A DNA stretch of 64,000 bases from JBLHOS01 sp047623825 (lineage in GTDB: Bacteria; Pseudomonadota; Alphaproteobacteria; Rhodobacterales; Rhodobacteraceae), in NCBI GenBank assembly GCA_047623825.1, contig JBLHOS010000003.1, positions 34,351 to 98,350 of the forward strand, given 5' to 3'. Below are positions 1 to 8,234 of this stretch, piece after piece. Within the stretch, counting starts at the first letter, position 1, and every line of letters starts with the position of its first letter. The notes under the pieces were generated by a model that saw only the letters and a program-made list of their open reading frames with translations, was not told the origin of the DNA and did no database searches. The position numbers and the translations under genes are program-made.

Positions 1-481
1 CTGCCGACAATGCACCGTCGCCGATCACAGCAATTGCATCACCTACACCGTGTTCAGGTGATCCGCCCAGATCGCGCGCAACGGCAAAGCCAAGTGCCGC
101 TGAAATGCTGGTTGAGGAATGCGCGGCACCAAACGGATCATACGGGCTTTCGCTACGCTTGGTGAAGCCTGAGATACCGTCTTTTTTGCGCAACGTCGGC
201 ATCAGGTCACGGCGTCCGGTCAGAATTTTGTGGGGGTAGCATTGGTGACTGACGTCCCAAATCAGCTTGTCTTTGGGTGTGTCAAAAACTGCATGTATTG
301 CAACTGTTAGCTCGACCACACCCAGACCTGCACCCAGATGACCACCTGTCCGGCTGACTGCTGAGATTGTTTCAGCGCGCAACTCATCCGCAAGGCGGCT
401 CAGTTCAAGATCGCTTAACCGTTTGAGGTCAGCGGGGGACTTAACCTGATCCAGTGTCGGTGTTTTTGGGCGGTCGGTCAT
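1..481 (-). CDS. dxs: 1-deoxy-D-xylulose-5-phosphate synthase, N-terminal part (runs off the window)
   Basis: The frame starts with an ATG at 481 and is still open at base 1, giving about 160 N-terminal residues of a protein that is normally near 640. Dxs condenses pyruvate and glyceraldehyde-3-phosphate to DXP, the first step of the MEP isoprenoid pathway, using thiamine diphosphate. The visible part has the Dxs-specific SRTGGHLGAGLGVVELT segment near residues 50-66, the DVSHQCYPHKILTGR segment, and the start of the ThDP/Mg motif (GDGA, residues 154-157). It lies 24 bp downstream of ispA on the same strand, so precursor supply and prenyl condensation are encoded together, as is common in alphaproteobacteria. 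Confidence 0.93.
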   Translation of the reverse strand, partial: MTDRPKTPTLDQVKSPADLKRLSDLELSRLADELRAETISAVSRTGGHLGAGLGVVELTVAIHAVFDTPKDKLIWDVSHQCYPHKILTGRRDLMPTLRKKDGISGFTKRSESPYDPFGAAHSSTSISAALGFAVARDLGGSPEHGVGDAIAVIGDGALSA

Positions 482-505
482 ACTGGCATCCCTTGTCAGA
501 CCAAT

Positions 506-1372
506 TCATCTATCGCGGGCGATAACGAATTGAGCCAAGTCCTTCAAGCTTTGCGCGCGATCACCATAGAGGCCAATCGCGGCAATTGCTTCATCCGTCA
601 GCTGCGCGGCACGCGCCTTTGCGCCCTCAAGCCCCAGAAGCGAGACAAAAGTTGCCTTGCCAGCCTCAGCGTCTTTTTGCAGCTTTTTGCCTGCTGTCTT
701 GGGATCGCCCTCTAGGTCCAAGATGTCGTCGGCGATCTGGAAGGCAAGGCCAAGCGCGCGCGCGTAACGCCGCAGTGGGCCGGGGTCTGCCCGTGCCATC
801 AGGGCGGCGGCATGGGCAGGCCATTCCAAAAGGGCACCTGTCTTGTTGCCTTGCAACTCTGTAATCTGGTCCAGCGTTAGGGGCGTGCCCGCTGTCTCGG
901 CGGCGATATCTTGGGCCTGACCCAGAACCATGCCATTGGCGCCGCCAGCACGCGCAAGACTTAGCACCAGATCCGCACGAATATCCGCGTCGACGCCGGG
1001 AATATCGGCCAGTATCTCAAACGCCAGACTTTGTAATGCGTCCCCAACCAGAACGCCTGTCGCTTCATTCCATTTGATGTGAACAGTGGGTTGGCCGCGC
1101 CGAAGATCATCATTATCCATGCATGGCAGATCATCATGCACAAGACTATAGGCGTGCAGCGCCTCTATTGCGGCGGCGGAATATATCGCCTGTTTGCGTG
1201 GGACATCCAACATTTCTGCCGCCGTCAGCGCCAGAAATCCGCGTAAACGTTTTCCGCCTGTGGTGGCATAGCGCATGCCATCAGCTATGACAGTCGGGCC
1301 GTAGCTGTCCATGCGGCTTTCGAAAAAGGATGTAATCTCAGCTTGTGCAAAGATTAGTTGAGACCGAAACAC
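506..1372 (-). CDS. ispA: Polyprenyl synthetase family protein (farnesyl/geranylgeranyl diphosphate synthase type)
   Basis: This 288-residue trans-isoprenyl diphosphate synthase performs head-to-tail condensation of IPP with allylic diphosphates in the cytosol. Both aspartate-rich Mg-diphosphate motifs are present: DDLPCMD with the four-residue insert typical of bacterial enzymes (residues 80-86) and DDILD (215-219). The KRLRG basic motif sits near residue 41. The start is a GTG that directly follows the xseB stop codon, so translation is probably coupled. Chain length (C15 or C20) cannot be fixed from sequence reading, but the position between xseB and dxs is the usual one for ispA. Confidence 0.93.
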   Translation of the reverse strand: MFRSQLIFAQAEITSFFESRMDSYGPTVIADGMRYATTGGKRLRGFLALTAAEMLDVPRKQAIYSAAAIEALHAYSLVHDDLPCMDNDDLRRGQPTVHIKWNEATGVLVGDALQSLAFEILADIPGVDADIRADLVLSLARAGGANGMVLGQAQDIAAETAGTPLTLDQITELQGNKTGALLEWPAHAAALMARADPGPLRRYARALGLAFQIADDILDLEGDPKTAGKKLQKDAEAGKATFVSLLGLEGAKARAAQLTDEAIAAIGLYGDRAQSLKDLAQFVIARDR

Positions 1373-1615
1373 TCAGAGACCTTCGACGGGTACCGCACCT
1401 GTCGGCTGCCCATCCGCGTTCAATGTGATCTGTGCGACTTTTTCTTCGGCCTCTTTCAGTTTGGCCTCGCAGCGTGCCTTTAGGGCCGCCCCGCGTTCAT
1501 AAAGCTTGATAGACGCGTCCAACGGAACATCGCCGCGATCCAGCGCTGTCACCACGCTTTCAAGCTCACGGATTGCGTCCTCAAAGCTCATCTCTTCGAT
1601 AGGGGTATCACTCAC
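1373..1615 (-). CDS. xseB: Exodeoxyribonuclease VII small subunit
   Basis: This 80-residue protein has the family signature MSFEDAIRELESVVTALDRG followed by a helical stretch with LDASIKLYERGAALKARC. XseB associates with the catalytic XseA subunit to form exonuclease VII, which degrades single-stranded DNA from both ends. Length and helix-only composition are normal. The GTG start shares one base with the stop of the HDAC-like gene, and the stop abuts the ispA start. xseA is not in this window. Confidence 0.93.
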   Translation of the reverse strand: MSDTPIEEMSFEDAIRELESVVTALDRGDVPLDASIKLYERGAALKARCEAKLKEAEEKVAQITLNADGQPTGAVPVEGL

Positions 1616-2547
1616 TAGCTACGCTCCATTAACATTTTGACATGCGCGGCCACGGATTCTGCCAACGCTGGCAGATCATAGCCCCCTTCCAGAGTTGAGA
1701 CCAAGCGCCCATCGCAATGTGTTTGCGCCAAATCGCACAACTGGCCGGTCACCCAGATGAAATCTTCGGTCGTCCAGTTCAAGTTCGCCAACGGGTCAGC
1801 GGTGTGTGCATCAAAGCCTGCCGAGACAAGGATCAACTCGGGCCTAAAATTATCAAGTGCAGGGAAAACCTGTTGTTCATAGGCTTGGCGCATTTGTGCA
1901 CTGCCACTTTCAGGCGCCAATGGAATATTCAGGACATTGTGGCTGGCGCCTGTCTCATGCGCTGCACCACTGCCGGGATATAGCGGTATTTGATGGGATG
2001 AGATGAAAAGGCAACGATCCTCTGACCAAAGCAAATCTTGCGTGCCGTTGCCATGATGGACATCAAAATCAACGATCGCGACACGTGTAAGGCCGTGCCG
2101 CTCCATTGCGTGTTTTGCGGCCAACGCTATATTTCCAAATAGGCAAAACCCCATTGGGGTCGTCGCCTCTGCGTGATGGCCGGGGGGACGTGTCGCTACA
2201 AAGGCGTTGGTCACAGTTCCAGCAAGAACCTGATCCACCGCCGCAAGATTGCCACCGACGCCGCGCAACGCCGCAACCCAAGAGCCTGAGGTGACGTGTG
2301 TATCCGCGTCCAGCGCGACTGAGCCTACATCCGGGATTGCATCGCGGATCGCCGCAAAGTGGCTTTCGGGGTGGGCCAGCAGAATGTCATCGAGTGTCGC
2401 CTCGGGGGCGTCATGCCGGATTAACGTATCAAAATCGCAAGCTGAGAGGGCGGCCATGATCGCTTCATACCGGCCAACCTGTTCGGGATGTCCGCGTGGC
2501 ATATGATGCGCCAAACTGTCAGAATTTGTCACCAAAAGCGTAGGCAT
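1615..2547 (-). CDS. Histone deacetylase-like amidohydrolase
   Basis: This 310-residue member of the arginase/deacetylase fold acts as a zinc hydrolase on acetylated amines; bacterial members include acetylpolyamine amidohydrolases and AcuC-like lysine deacetylases. The motifs RPPGHHAE (120-127), VDFDVHHGNGTQ (159-170, zinc Asp and His), SAGFDAH (242-248, second zinc Asp) and LEGGYD (286-291, transition-state Tyr) are intact, so it should be active. Start and stop overlap neighbouring genes by one base each, placing it firmly in the petP-petR operon. The substrate cannot be told; protein deacetylation and polyamine deacetylation are both possible. Confidence 0.9.
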   Translation of the reverse strand: MPTLLVTNSDSLAHHMPRGHPEQVGRYEAIMAALSACDFDTLIRHDAPEATLDDILLAHPESHFAAIRDAIPDVGSVALDADTHVTSGSWVAALRGVGGNLAAVDQVLAGTVTNAFVATRPPGHHAEATTPMGFCLFGNIALAAKHAMERHGLTRVAIVDFDVHHGNGTQDLLWSEDRCLFISSHQIPLYPGSGAAHETGASHNVLNIPLAPESGSAQMRQAYEQQVFPALDNFRPELILVSAGFDAHTADPLANLNWTTEDFIWVTGQLCDLAQTHCDGRLVSTLEGGYDLPALAESVAAHVKMLMERS

Positions 2548-3263
2548 TAATCAGGGGCCAACATGTATCCCGCGCCCCGAACCGTTTGCAGGTATCTGGG
2601 CTGTTTTGGGTCCGCTTCGATCTTGCGGCGCAGGCGCGTGATCTGAACATCGACCGCGCGTTCCTGGGCCTGATCTGCCGCAGCCTGTCCTTTGTCACGC
2701 CCCAGATCTTCGACCAATTGGGCGCGGCTGACGGGTTCATTCGGGCGGGCCGAGAAGATCCGCATCAACGCGGCTTCGGTTGCTGTCAAACGCACGGGCG
2801 TTTGGCCATTCCACATTTCACCCCGGTCTAGATCATAGCGGATCAGCCCGAGGTGCAACACTTTAGGGGTTCCCGCAGGCTCAGTCGCCGTTGGAATGCG
2901 CCGCAGGATCGCATTGATCCGCAACAATAGTTCCTTTGGCTCAAAGGGTTTGGGCAGATAATCATCAGCCCCAGCCTCAAGGCCCGCAATCCGGTCGGAT
3001 GCATCACCCTTGGCCGTCAACAACAGGATCGGTGTCGTCAGTGTTTCGCGCAGCGATTTGGTCAGCTCAATCCCGTCTTCTCCGGGCATCATCACATCCA
3101 TGACGATCAGATCAAACTCCAGGCCCATCAACAGACGCCGGGCATGCCCAGAGTCGCGCGCGGTTGTTGTTGGGAAACCATTTCGAATCAGGAATTTCTG
3201 CAGCAGACTTCTAATACGCTCATCATCATCGATGATCAGCAAATGGGCTGCCGGTTCATTCAT
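2547..3263 (-). CDS. petR: OmpR-family response regulator (PetR-like)
   Basis: The 238 residues carry a receiver domain (about 1-120) with acidic pocket D12/D13, phosphoacceptor D56 and lysine K105, then a winged-helix DNA-binding domain (about 145-235) ending in the typical RGAGYML strand. It overlaps the upstream MarR-type gene by four bases (ATGA), the arrangement known for petP-petR of Rhodobacter. No sensor kinase gene is adjacent. The gene symbol rests on the gene order plus domain match, so orthology is probable rather than proven. Confidence 0.87.
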   Translation of the reverse strand: MNEPAAHLLIIDDDERIRSLLQKFLIRNGFPTTTARDSGHARRLLMGLEFDLIVMDVMMPGEDGIELTKSLRETLTTPILLLTAKGDASDRIAGLEAGADDYLPKPFEPKELLLRINAILRRIPTATEPAGTPKVLHLGLIRYDLDRGEMWNGQTPVRLTATEAALMRIFSARPNEPVSRAQLVEDLGRDKGQAAADQAQERAVDVQITRLRRKIEADPKQPRYLQTVRGAGYMLAPD

Positions 3264-3772
3264 GATGAGACCTCAGAAATTTTCGAAAAATGAAGACGCA
3301 ATTCCGGATCCATCATTTGCTCTAACACTGTTTTAAAACCGGCAACAGCCTCTGGCCCGGCATCTCGAAACGCAGCCCTCATGCGTTTGCGCTGCGCCTC
3401 TGACAATTCTCGCTCTAAAGCGATCCCCATCTCTGTCAAATATAGGTGTCGTTCCCGCCGATCATGTGTCCCGACGCGGCTTTCGACCAACCCGCCCTCA
3501 ACCAACGCGCGCAGGACGCGATTCAGTGATTGCTTAGTTACGCCCAAGATCTCCAATAGATTGTTGACGGTCGTGCCCGGGCTTCGATTGATGAAATGAA
3601 TGGCGCGGTGGTGGGCGCGGCCAAAGGTGTATTTCTGCAAAATGCGGTCTGGATCGGACGTAAAGCCACGATATGCAAAGAACATCGCCTCAATGCCCTT
3701 GCGCAACTGCTCATCGGTTAGAAAAAGAAGGCTCTCTCCACTACCGGATGTGATGCTGGCCCCGTGATCCAC
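3260..3772 (-). CDS. petP: MarR-family transcriptional regulator (PetP-like)
   Basis: This 170-residue winged-helix regulator shows FINRSPGTTVNNLLEILGVTK (recognition region) and a beta-wing VGTHDRRERHLYLTEMG ending in the conserved D-R-R motif, then C-terminal helices for dimerisation. It begins the operon petP-petR-HDAC-xseB-ispA-dxs. The pair petP/petR was first described in Rhodobacter upstream of other genes and its signal is not established. The AT-rich stretch before it (3773-3860) contains a T6A6 palindrome around 3802-3813 that could take part in autoregulation, but no operator can be assigned with confidence. Confidence 0.85.
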   Translation of the reverse strand: MDHGASITSGSGESLLFLTDEQLRKGIEAMFFAYRGFTSDPDRILQKYTFGRAHHRAIHFINRSPGTTVNNLLEILGVTKQSLNRVLRALVEGGLVESRVGTHDRRERHLYLTEMGIALERELSEAQRKRMRAAFRDAGPEAVAGFKTVLEQMMDPELRLHFSKISEVSS

Positions 3773-3874
3773 AATATCAGTCCTTTTTACTTCATCTTTT
3801 TTAAAAAATGTTCAGTCTAGTTTATGTCAGTGTTGTTGACTTTCCAAGATTCGATTGGTAGCCGATGTCAACTT

Positions 3875-3914
3875 TTGCGCAATTTTATGTCCGGTTCCGA
3901 GGCATTTTGCGCAA
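3875..3914. promoter_or_regulatory. Two TTGCGCAA palindromes upstream of ilvE
   Basis: The octamer TTGCGCAA occurs at 3875-3882 and again at 3907-3914, each within the longer direct repeat TTTTGCGCAATT. The centre-to-centre distance is 32 bp, close to three helical turns, so two protein dimers would lie on the same DNA face. They sit 52-91 bp before the ilvE start. Lrp/AsnC-type regulators often bind such AT-flanked palindromes next to amino-acid genes; that assignment is inference. Confidence 0.4.
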
Positions 3915-3965
3915 TTATCGGAAATGTGCAGGCAACACCTGCGGTCAAGTTGAGAGGGGCAAGCC

Positions 3966-4835
3966 ATGAGTGGGACCTATGACAATCGCGACGGGATGAT
4001 TTGGATGGACGGGGCCATGGTGCCGTGGCGAGAGGCCAATGTGCACATCCTGACCCATGCATTACACTATGCGTCGTCGGTCTTTGAGGGTGAGCGCGCC
4101 TATAACGGCAACATCTTTGAGAGCCGCAAGCATTCCGAACGGCTGCTGGCTTCTGGTGCGATGCTGGACGTTGAGATCCCTTGGACCGTGGATGAAATTG
4201 AGTCTGCGAAGTACGCAGTGCTGAAGGCCAATGGCCTGACAGATGCCTATGTGCGTGTGATTGCTTGGCGGGGTTCGGGCGAGGATATGGGAGTTGCATC
4301 ACAGCGCAATCCGGTTCGTATGGCAGTCGCAGCCTGGGAATGGGGGGCCTACTACGGTGATGCTAAGATGAAGGGGGCCAACCTTGATGTCAGCAAATGG
4401 CGCCGCCCGTCACCCGACACAATCCCTTGTTTTGCCAAGGCTGCGGGCCTCTACATGATCTGTTCAATGTCCAAGCACGCCGCCGAAGCGAAAGGCTGCT
4501 CAGACGCAATGATGTTTGACTATCGCGGCTATGTGGCAGAGGCGACCGGCGCAAATATCTTCTTTGTTAAAGATGGTGAAGTGCACACACCCAAGCCCGA
4601 TTGCTTTTTAAATGGCATTACCCGTCAAACTGTTGTGCGGATGTTAGGTCAACGTCAGATCAAGGTTCATGAACGCCATATCATGCCCGAAGAGCTGGAA
4701 GGCTTTGAGCAATGTTGGCTAACTGGTACCGCAGCCGAGGTCACACCAGTTGGAAAAATTGGCGATTACAACTTTGAAGTTGGGTCCATTGCGCGCGAAA
4801 TTGCGTCTTCCTACGAAGAACTCGTTCGGGCCTGA
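3966..4835 (+). CDS. ilvE: Branched-chain amino acid aminotransferase
   Basis: This 289-residue fold-type IV PLP enzyme transaminates leucine, isoleucine and valine with 2-oxoglutarate, the last step of their synthesis. The PLP lysine is K158 in CFAKAAGLY, and E192 in the EATGANIF segment matches the cofactor-N1 glutamate. The N-terminal HALHYASSVFEGERAY block is typical of IlvE. A purine-rich Shine-Dalgarno GAGAGGGG precedes the ATG. It is a single-gene unit: petP diverges upstream, and a clear intrinsic terminator follows at 4856. leuB, leuC and leuD lie further along this window. Confidence 0.93.
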   Translation: MSGTYDNRDGMIWMDGAMVPWREANVHILTHALHYASSVFEGERAYNGNIFESRKHSERLLASGAMLDVEIPWTVDEIESAKYAVLKANGLTDAYVRVIAWRGSGEDMGVASQRNPVRMAVAAWEWGAYYGDAKMKGANLDVSKWRRPSPDTIPCFAKAAGLYMICSMSKHAAEAKGCSDAMMFDYRGYVAEATGANIFFVKDGEVHTPKPDCFLNGITRQTVVRMLGQRQIKVHERHIMPEELEGFEQCWLTGTAAEVTPVGKIGDYNFEVGSIAREIASSYEELVRA

Positions 4836-4855
4836 TCGCTTATGAAAAGAAAAAG

Positions 4856-4884
4856 ACGCCCGGCGAAAGCCTGGGCGTTTTTTT
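4856..4884 (+). terminator. Intrinsic terminator of ilvE
   Basis: The hairpin ACGCCCGGC-GAAA-GCCTGGGCGT (a stable GNRA-type loop, one bulged base) is followed by seven T residues (4878-4884). It lies 21 bp after the ilvE stop codon. Confidence 0.85.
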
Positions 4885-4892
4885 GGTTGTAG

Positions 4893-5020
4893 CCCGGTGA
4901 CACACACAATTTGGGGGCTGTAATTCGTGCCACCGGGTGAGCAAATACTCTCTACATTTGTTGTTATGTCAAAGGGAGGCGGCGAATTCAGGGAGGCTTT
5001 GTGCTTTCTCCCTGGTGTTT
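4893..5020 (+). other. Structured intergenic stretch before the DUF2794 gene
   Basis: Between the ilvE terminator and the DUF2794 start are two inverted repeats. CCCGGTG (4893-4899) pairs with CACCGGG (4931-4937) around a 31-nt loop. CAGGGAG (4989-4995) pairs with CTCCCTG (5008-5014) around 12 nt and is followed by GTGTTTTTA, resembling an intrinsic terminator. Together they could delimit a small RNA of about 130 nt or a leader of the downstream gene. No known RNA family was recognised. Confidence 0.3.
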
Positions 5021-5078
5021 TTAGGGCAAAACTAAGGCTATGCTTGATTTGCCAACGTAAGAAAGCCACCATCCCCGA

Positions 5079-5420
5079 ATGGTAGTGCCCCTTCAGCCCC
5101 AGAAGCCCATATCAATTCCTGATCGTGTCGCCTTCGACCGCCGTGAAATTGGCGTGATCATGTCTGTATACGGCCGGATGGTCGCAGCGGGTGAATGGCG
5201 TGATTATGGAATTTCCTGCCTGACCGAGTTCGCAGTTTTTTCGATCTTTCGGCGCACGGCGGAGAACCCACTTTACCGGGTTGAGAAGCGGCCAAAGCTG
5301 ACGCAAAAACAAGGGCTGTTTTCTGTGGTCGGAATGGATGGCCGGATCTTGAAGCGCGGTAATGACCTGAAATCTGTCCTGAGAGTGCTTGAGAAAAAGC
5401 TGATCCGAATTGTTGAATAA
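5079..5420 (+). CDS. DUF2794 family protein
   Basis: This 113-residue protein has the alphaproteobacteria-restricted DUF2794 pattern: VAFDRREIGVIMSVYGRMVAAGEWRDY, then AVFSIFRRTAENPLYRVEK and GRILKRGNDLKSVLRVLEKKL. Function is unknown. The family is small, soluble and widely conserved, so it is probably a house-keeping accessory. The ATG at 5079 gives the usual length, but the first 15 residues are poorly conserved in the family and a slightly later start is possible. It converges with the NlpC/P60 gene, leaving only five bases between the two stop codons. Confidence 0.8.
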   Translation: MVVPLQPQKPISIPDRVAFDRREIGVIMSVYGRMVAAGEWRDYGISCLTEFAVFSIFRRTAENPLYRVEKRPKLTQKQGLFSVVGMDGRILKRGNDLKSVLRVLEKKLIRIVE

Positions 5421-5425
5421 CCGCT

Positions 5426-6259
5426 TTAGTTGACCAGCCGCTTGCGCGCGGTGATTGATCCACCGTCGCTTTCGACGATGCGTGCTGCAGCGTCTCTCAG
5501 CGGTTCATAAGCCACGGCCATATGATGCGCGTTTGCATGAAGCAGCATCCGCTCGTTGGCCATGATACCGACATGACCGTTCCAAAAAACCAAATCTCCT
5601 CGGATAAAAGGCTCCCCAAGGTGAAGATCGCGGCCGAGCGCGTCTTGCTGTTGGTCGCTGTCGCGCGGGCATTCCATGCCGGTCGCAATAAGGGCAATTT
5701 GGATCAGTCCAGAACAATCCATTCCCCAACGACTGCAACCGCCCCACAAATAGGGCGATCCTAGAAAGAGATCCGCGACACCAGCCGGATCATCGAATCG
5801 CGCCCTAAGGGGCTGCAGGTGGGGTTTGGGAATAAAGTGGCCTGTATGGACCTTGAGATAGGATTCTCGTTCCGCCACGACACGGACGCGCGACCCGAAA
5901 AAGATCGCTACCTCTGGCGGAGCTTTCAAGTTCGCCTTGGGATAAAGATGGGTGGCAGGTGCGGCGACCCAGTGGGTCGGTTCTTGCGGCTCCACTAACG
6001 CGCCGGCAACAATGTAGCCAACTTGGCCGTCTCGTTCTGACCGACCAAAGGCAAAACCTTCATGGGTCTCTATTACCAAAAACCGTTCACCAAACAGCAA
6101 TTGGCTGACGCGTTGGCCCTGGGGCTTATCGACAATATTAGCCATCGGTTGCTGGATCATCATTTCCGTGCCAGTCGAGAACTGGACAGCATCAACGCTG
6201 CCCTCAAGCGAGGAATGGGCGACACGGTCGTTGGCTAGATGCAGTCTGCGGTCTGTCAT
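5426..6259 (-). CDS. NlpC/P60 family cell-wall peptidase
   Basis: This 277-residue cysteine peptidase has an N-terminal SH3-like region (about 45-150) and a C-terminal NlpC/P60 domain with catalytic C182 in MDCSGL, H229 in WNGHVGIM and a third polar residue near H241. Such enzymes cleave D-Glu-gamma-DAP or related bonds in peptidoglycan stem peptides. There is no evident signal peptide, so it may act on cytoplasmic muropeptides. The ATG at 6259 overlaps the upstream aminopeptidase stop by four bases (ATGA). An upstream in-frame extension exists but lies wholly inside the aminopeptidase gene and was not used. The pairing with an M17 aminopeptidase suggests joint recycling of wall peptides. Confidence 0.87.
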   Translation of the reverse strand: MTDRRLHLANDRVAHSSLEGSVDAVQFSTGTEMMIQQPMANIVDKPQGQRVSQLLFGERFLVIETHEGFAFGRSERDGQVGYIVAGALVEPQEPTHWVAAPATHLYPKANLKAPPEVAIFFGSRVRVVAERESYLKVHTGHFIPKPHLQPLRARFDDPAGVADLFLGSPYLWGGCSRWGMDCSGLIQIALIATGMECPRDSDQQQDALGRDLHLGEPFIRGDLVFWNGHVGIMANERMLLHANAHHMAVAYEPLRDAAARIVESDGGSITARKRLVN

Positions 6260-7641
6260 AGGTTCAGGGCCTTTGGCAGTGCGGTGAAAATTGTTCTTAT
6301 TCCTTGACCAATGCCACCTTTGAGCCTGCCAGGGGCAGCGCTTGGTTGCCATCCATAGATATCGAAATGGGCAAAGCTGGCCACGTCGGGCACGAACCGA
6401 CGCAAAAACAGGGCCGCCGTGATCGATCCGCCAAAACCACCGCTGGGGGCATTGTCCAGATCGGCAATTCCGGGTTCAATCATTCGCTCATAAGGCGTGT
6501 GAAACGGCATCCGCCACACTGGATCGCCGGCATGCGTTGCCGCATCTGTCAGCGCTGCGGACAGGCGCGCGTCGTCGGTATAAAAGGGTGCAAGATCTGG
6601 GCCCAATGCGACGCGGGCAGCACCGGTTAGGGTTGCCATGCAGATTAACAAATCTGGTGGCGCCTCATTAGCTAGCGCCAGCGCGTCAGCCAGAACAAGT
6701 CGACCCTCTGCATCTGTATTGTTGATTTCGACGGTCAGGCCATTGCGCGCAGTCAGAATATCGCCGGGCCTGAACGCATTGCCTGAAACACTGTTCTCGA
6801 CGACAGGGATCAGAATTCGCAATTGAACTGGCAACCCACTGGCCATGATCATATGAGCAAGGCCCAACACATTGGCGGCACCGCCCATATCTTTTTTCAT
6901 TATCCCCATTGAGGCGCCGGGTTTCAGGTTCAGACCCCCGGTGTCAAAACACACACCCTTGCCGACCAACGTTACCACTGGGCCCGATGTGCCCCATGTG
7001 ATGTCGATCAACCGAGGCTCTGATACAGATGCGCGCCCAACCGCGTGGATTAGTGGAAAGTTCTGCGCAAGAAGGTCAGACCCGCTAATAACGTTCATTA
7101 CTGCGCCGAACTGTGTCGCAAGATCACGCGCGGCGTTCTCCAATGCATCCGGCGTCATGTCAGAGGCGGGTGTATTGATCAAATCGCGGGTCAATGCTTC
7201 GGCGGCTGCCAGTATCTCTATGCGCTCTCGGTCCACACCTTTGGGGGTGATCAGCTGGGCGAGGACACCAGATTGCTTGGCGTATCTGTCGAACCGATAA
7301 CACGAAAACAGAAATCCAAGTGCGGCCTCATCCAGATCGGGTGCGCCCAGATCATGCTCCAGATGGTAAATGGCATTGGGCAGATTTGCGATTGCGGCCC
7401 CAATGCCAAATCGGCATGCAGTCCGGTCTTTGGCGGTGCCGGCCCCGATGATAGCACCAGCGATCGCGCCACTTGGCTCAAACAGAACACATGTCTCACC
7501 AAGCTTGGCCGCAAAGCCATGCGCCCCGGCCCAAACCTGATGAGGTGCGGGCAGGGTCGACAACGCTACTTCCAACGCCACGGGTTCGATTAAACGAATT
7601 GGACGGCTCTCAGCGGATGGGTCAGCAAAGGTGGCGGGCAT
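6256..7641 (-). CDS. M17 leucyl aminopeptidase family protein
   Basis: The 461-residue protein has a variable N-terminal domain (1-150) and the two-metal M17 catalytic domain. Metal and active-site residues are in VGKGVCFDTGGLNLK (K228, D233), KKDMGGAA (D251) and NTDAEGR (308-314, metal D/E and bicarbonate-binding R). M17 enzymes remove N-terminal residues from peptides in the cytosol; this branch (PepB/YtjP-like, about 460 residues) often sits next to NlpC/P60 genes in alphaproteobacteria, as here. The overlap with the peptidase supports co-translation. Confidence 0.9.
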   Translation of the reverse strand: MPATFADPSAESRPIRLIEPVALEVALSTLPAPHQVWAGAHGFAAKLGETCVLFEPSGAIAGAIIGAGTAKDRTACRFGIGAAIANLPNAIYHLEHDLGAPDLDEAALGFLFSCYRFDRYAKQSGVLAQLITPKGVDRERIEILAAAEALTRDLINTPASDMTPDALENAARDLATQFGAVMNVISGSDLLAQNFPLIHAVGRASVSEPRLIDITWGTSGPVVTLVGKGVCFDTGGLNLKPGASMGIMKKDMGGAANVLGLAHMIMASGLPVQLRILIPVVENSVSGNAFRPGDILTARNGLTVEINNTDAEGRLVLADALALANEAPPDLLICMATLTGAARVALGPDLAPFYTDDARLSAALTDAATHAGDPVWRMPFHTPYERMIEPGIADLDNAPSGGFGGSITAALFLRRFVPDVASFAHFDIYGWQPSAAPGRLKGGIGQGIRTIFTALPKALNL

Positions 7642-7709
7642 GGACAGGCCTTATCTATTGATCAGAGCCACAGTAGCGTGCGGCCACGACCCTGCAAGCC
7701 TGTTTGCTT

Positions 7710-8093
7710 TTAACCAGAAAGATCCTCCAGATCCCAAACTGCCAAGATCGATCGATCGCCGATCCGCATCAGCCGCGCCAAAGTGGCCGCCAGTGCGACG
7801 TCATTGCCGCCGTCCAAGCACTCCAAAACATCACTCGCCACGCGCTTTAGACTGATCATGCCGATCAGATCGGCGGCATCAAACAGATGTTGGGTCGGAC
7901 CAGCTATTGCCGTCAGGTCCACTGTCTGGGCCGATGCCTTTAGCGCGGCCAAATGATGGGTAATGTCGTCCAACGACCGTGCCACGAGCTGTTCCGCCCG
8001 GTGTTCACCAAACTGACTACACAAAACTTCTAATCGGTCCGGATCGAACCGCGCACCCTCTTCCACCCGCAAAACGGTTACGTGTCGATTCAT
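7710..8093 (-). CDS. Small protein of unknown function
   Basis: This 127-residue protein is predicted helical, with no membrane segment or signal peptide. The middle (LDDITHHLAALKASAQTVDL) and the later DLIGMISLKRVASDVLECLD segment recall histidine phosphotransfer-like helix bundles, but I cannot assign it to a family. The ATG at 8093 is preceded by GGGAG at good distance, so I prefer it over the GTG three codons upstream. It stands between the M17 gene and carbonic anhydrase, transcribed away from the latter. Confidence 0.6.
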   Translation of the reverse strand: MNRHVTVLRVEEGARFDPDRLEVLCSQFGEHRAEQLVARSLDDITHHLAALKASAQTVDLTAIAGPTQHLFDAADLIGMISLKRVASDVLECLDGGNDVALAATLARLMRIGDRSILAVWDLEDLSG

Positions 8094-8234
8094 CTCACTC
8101 ACTCCCGGTCTGCCCCCACGGCCCGGACAGGTTCGCCTATCGTTCTGAAGAAAGGATTAGGCGTCATTGGAAAAACCACTCGAAATTGATGCGAATGCCT
8201 ATTAACAATCAGGGACAGTCCGCAAAGGTTAATT

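Noticed and set aside
2069..2506. Several open frames of 60-90 codons on both strands across the HDAC-like gene
   Set aside because: All are out-of-phase readings of a well conserved gene with complete active-site motifs.
4888..5025. 6S RNA or SRP RNA gene
   Set aside because: The stretch lacks the long closing stem and central bubble of 6S RNA and the GGAA/AGCAG tetraloop region of SRP RNA; left as an unassigned structured region.
5158..5463. Minus-strand frame of about 100 codons opposite the DUF2794 gene
   Set aside because: Antisense to a recognised family; composition is shadow-like.
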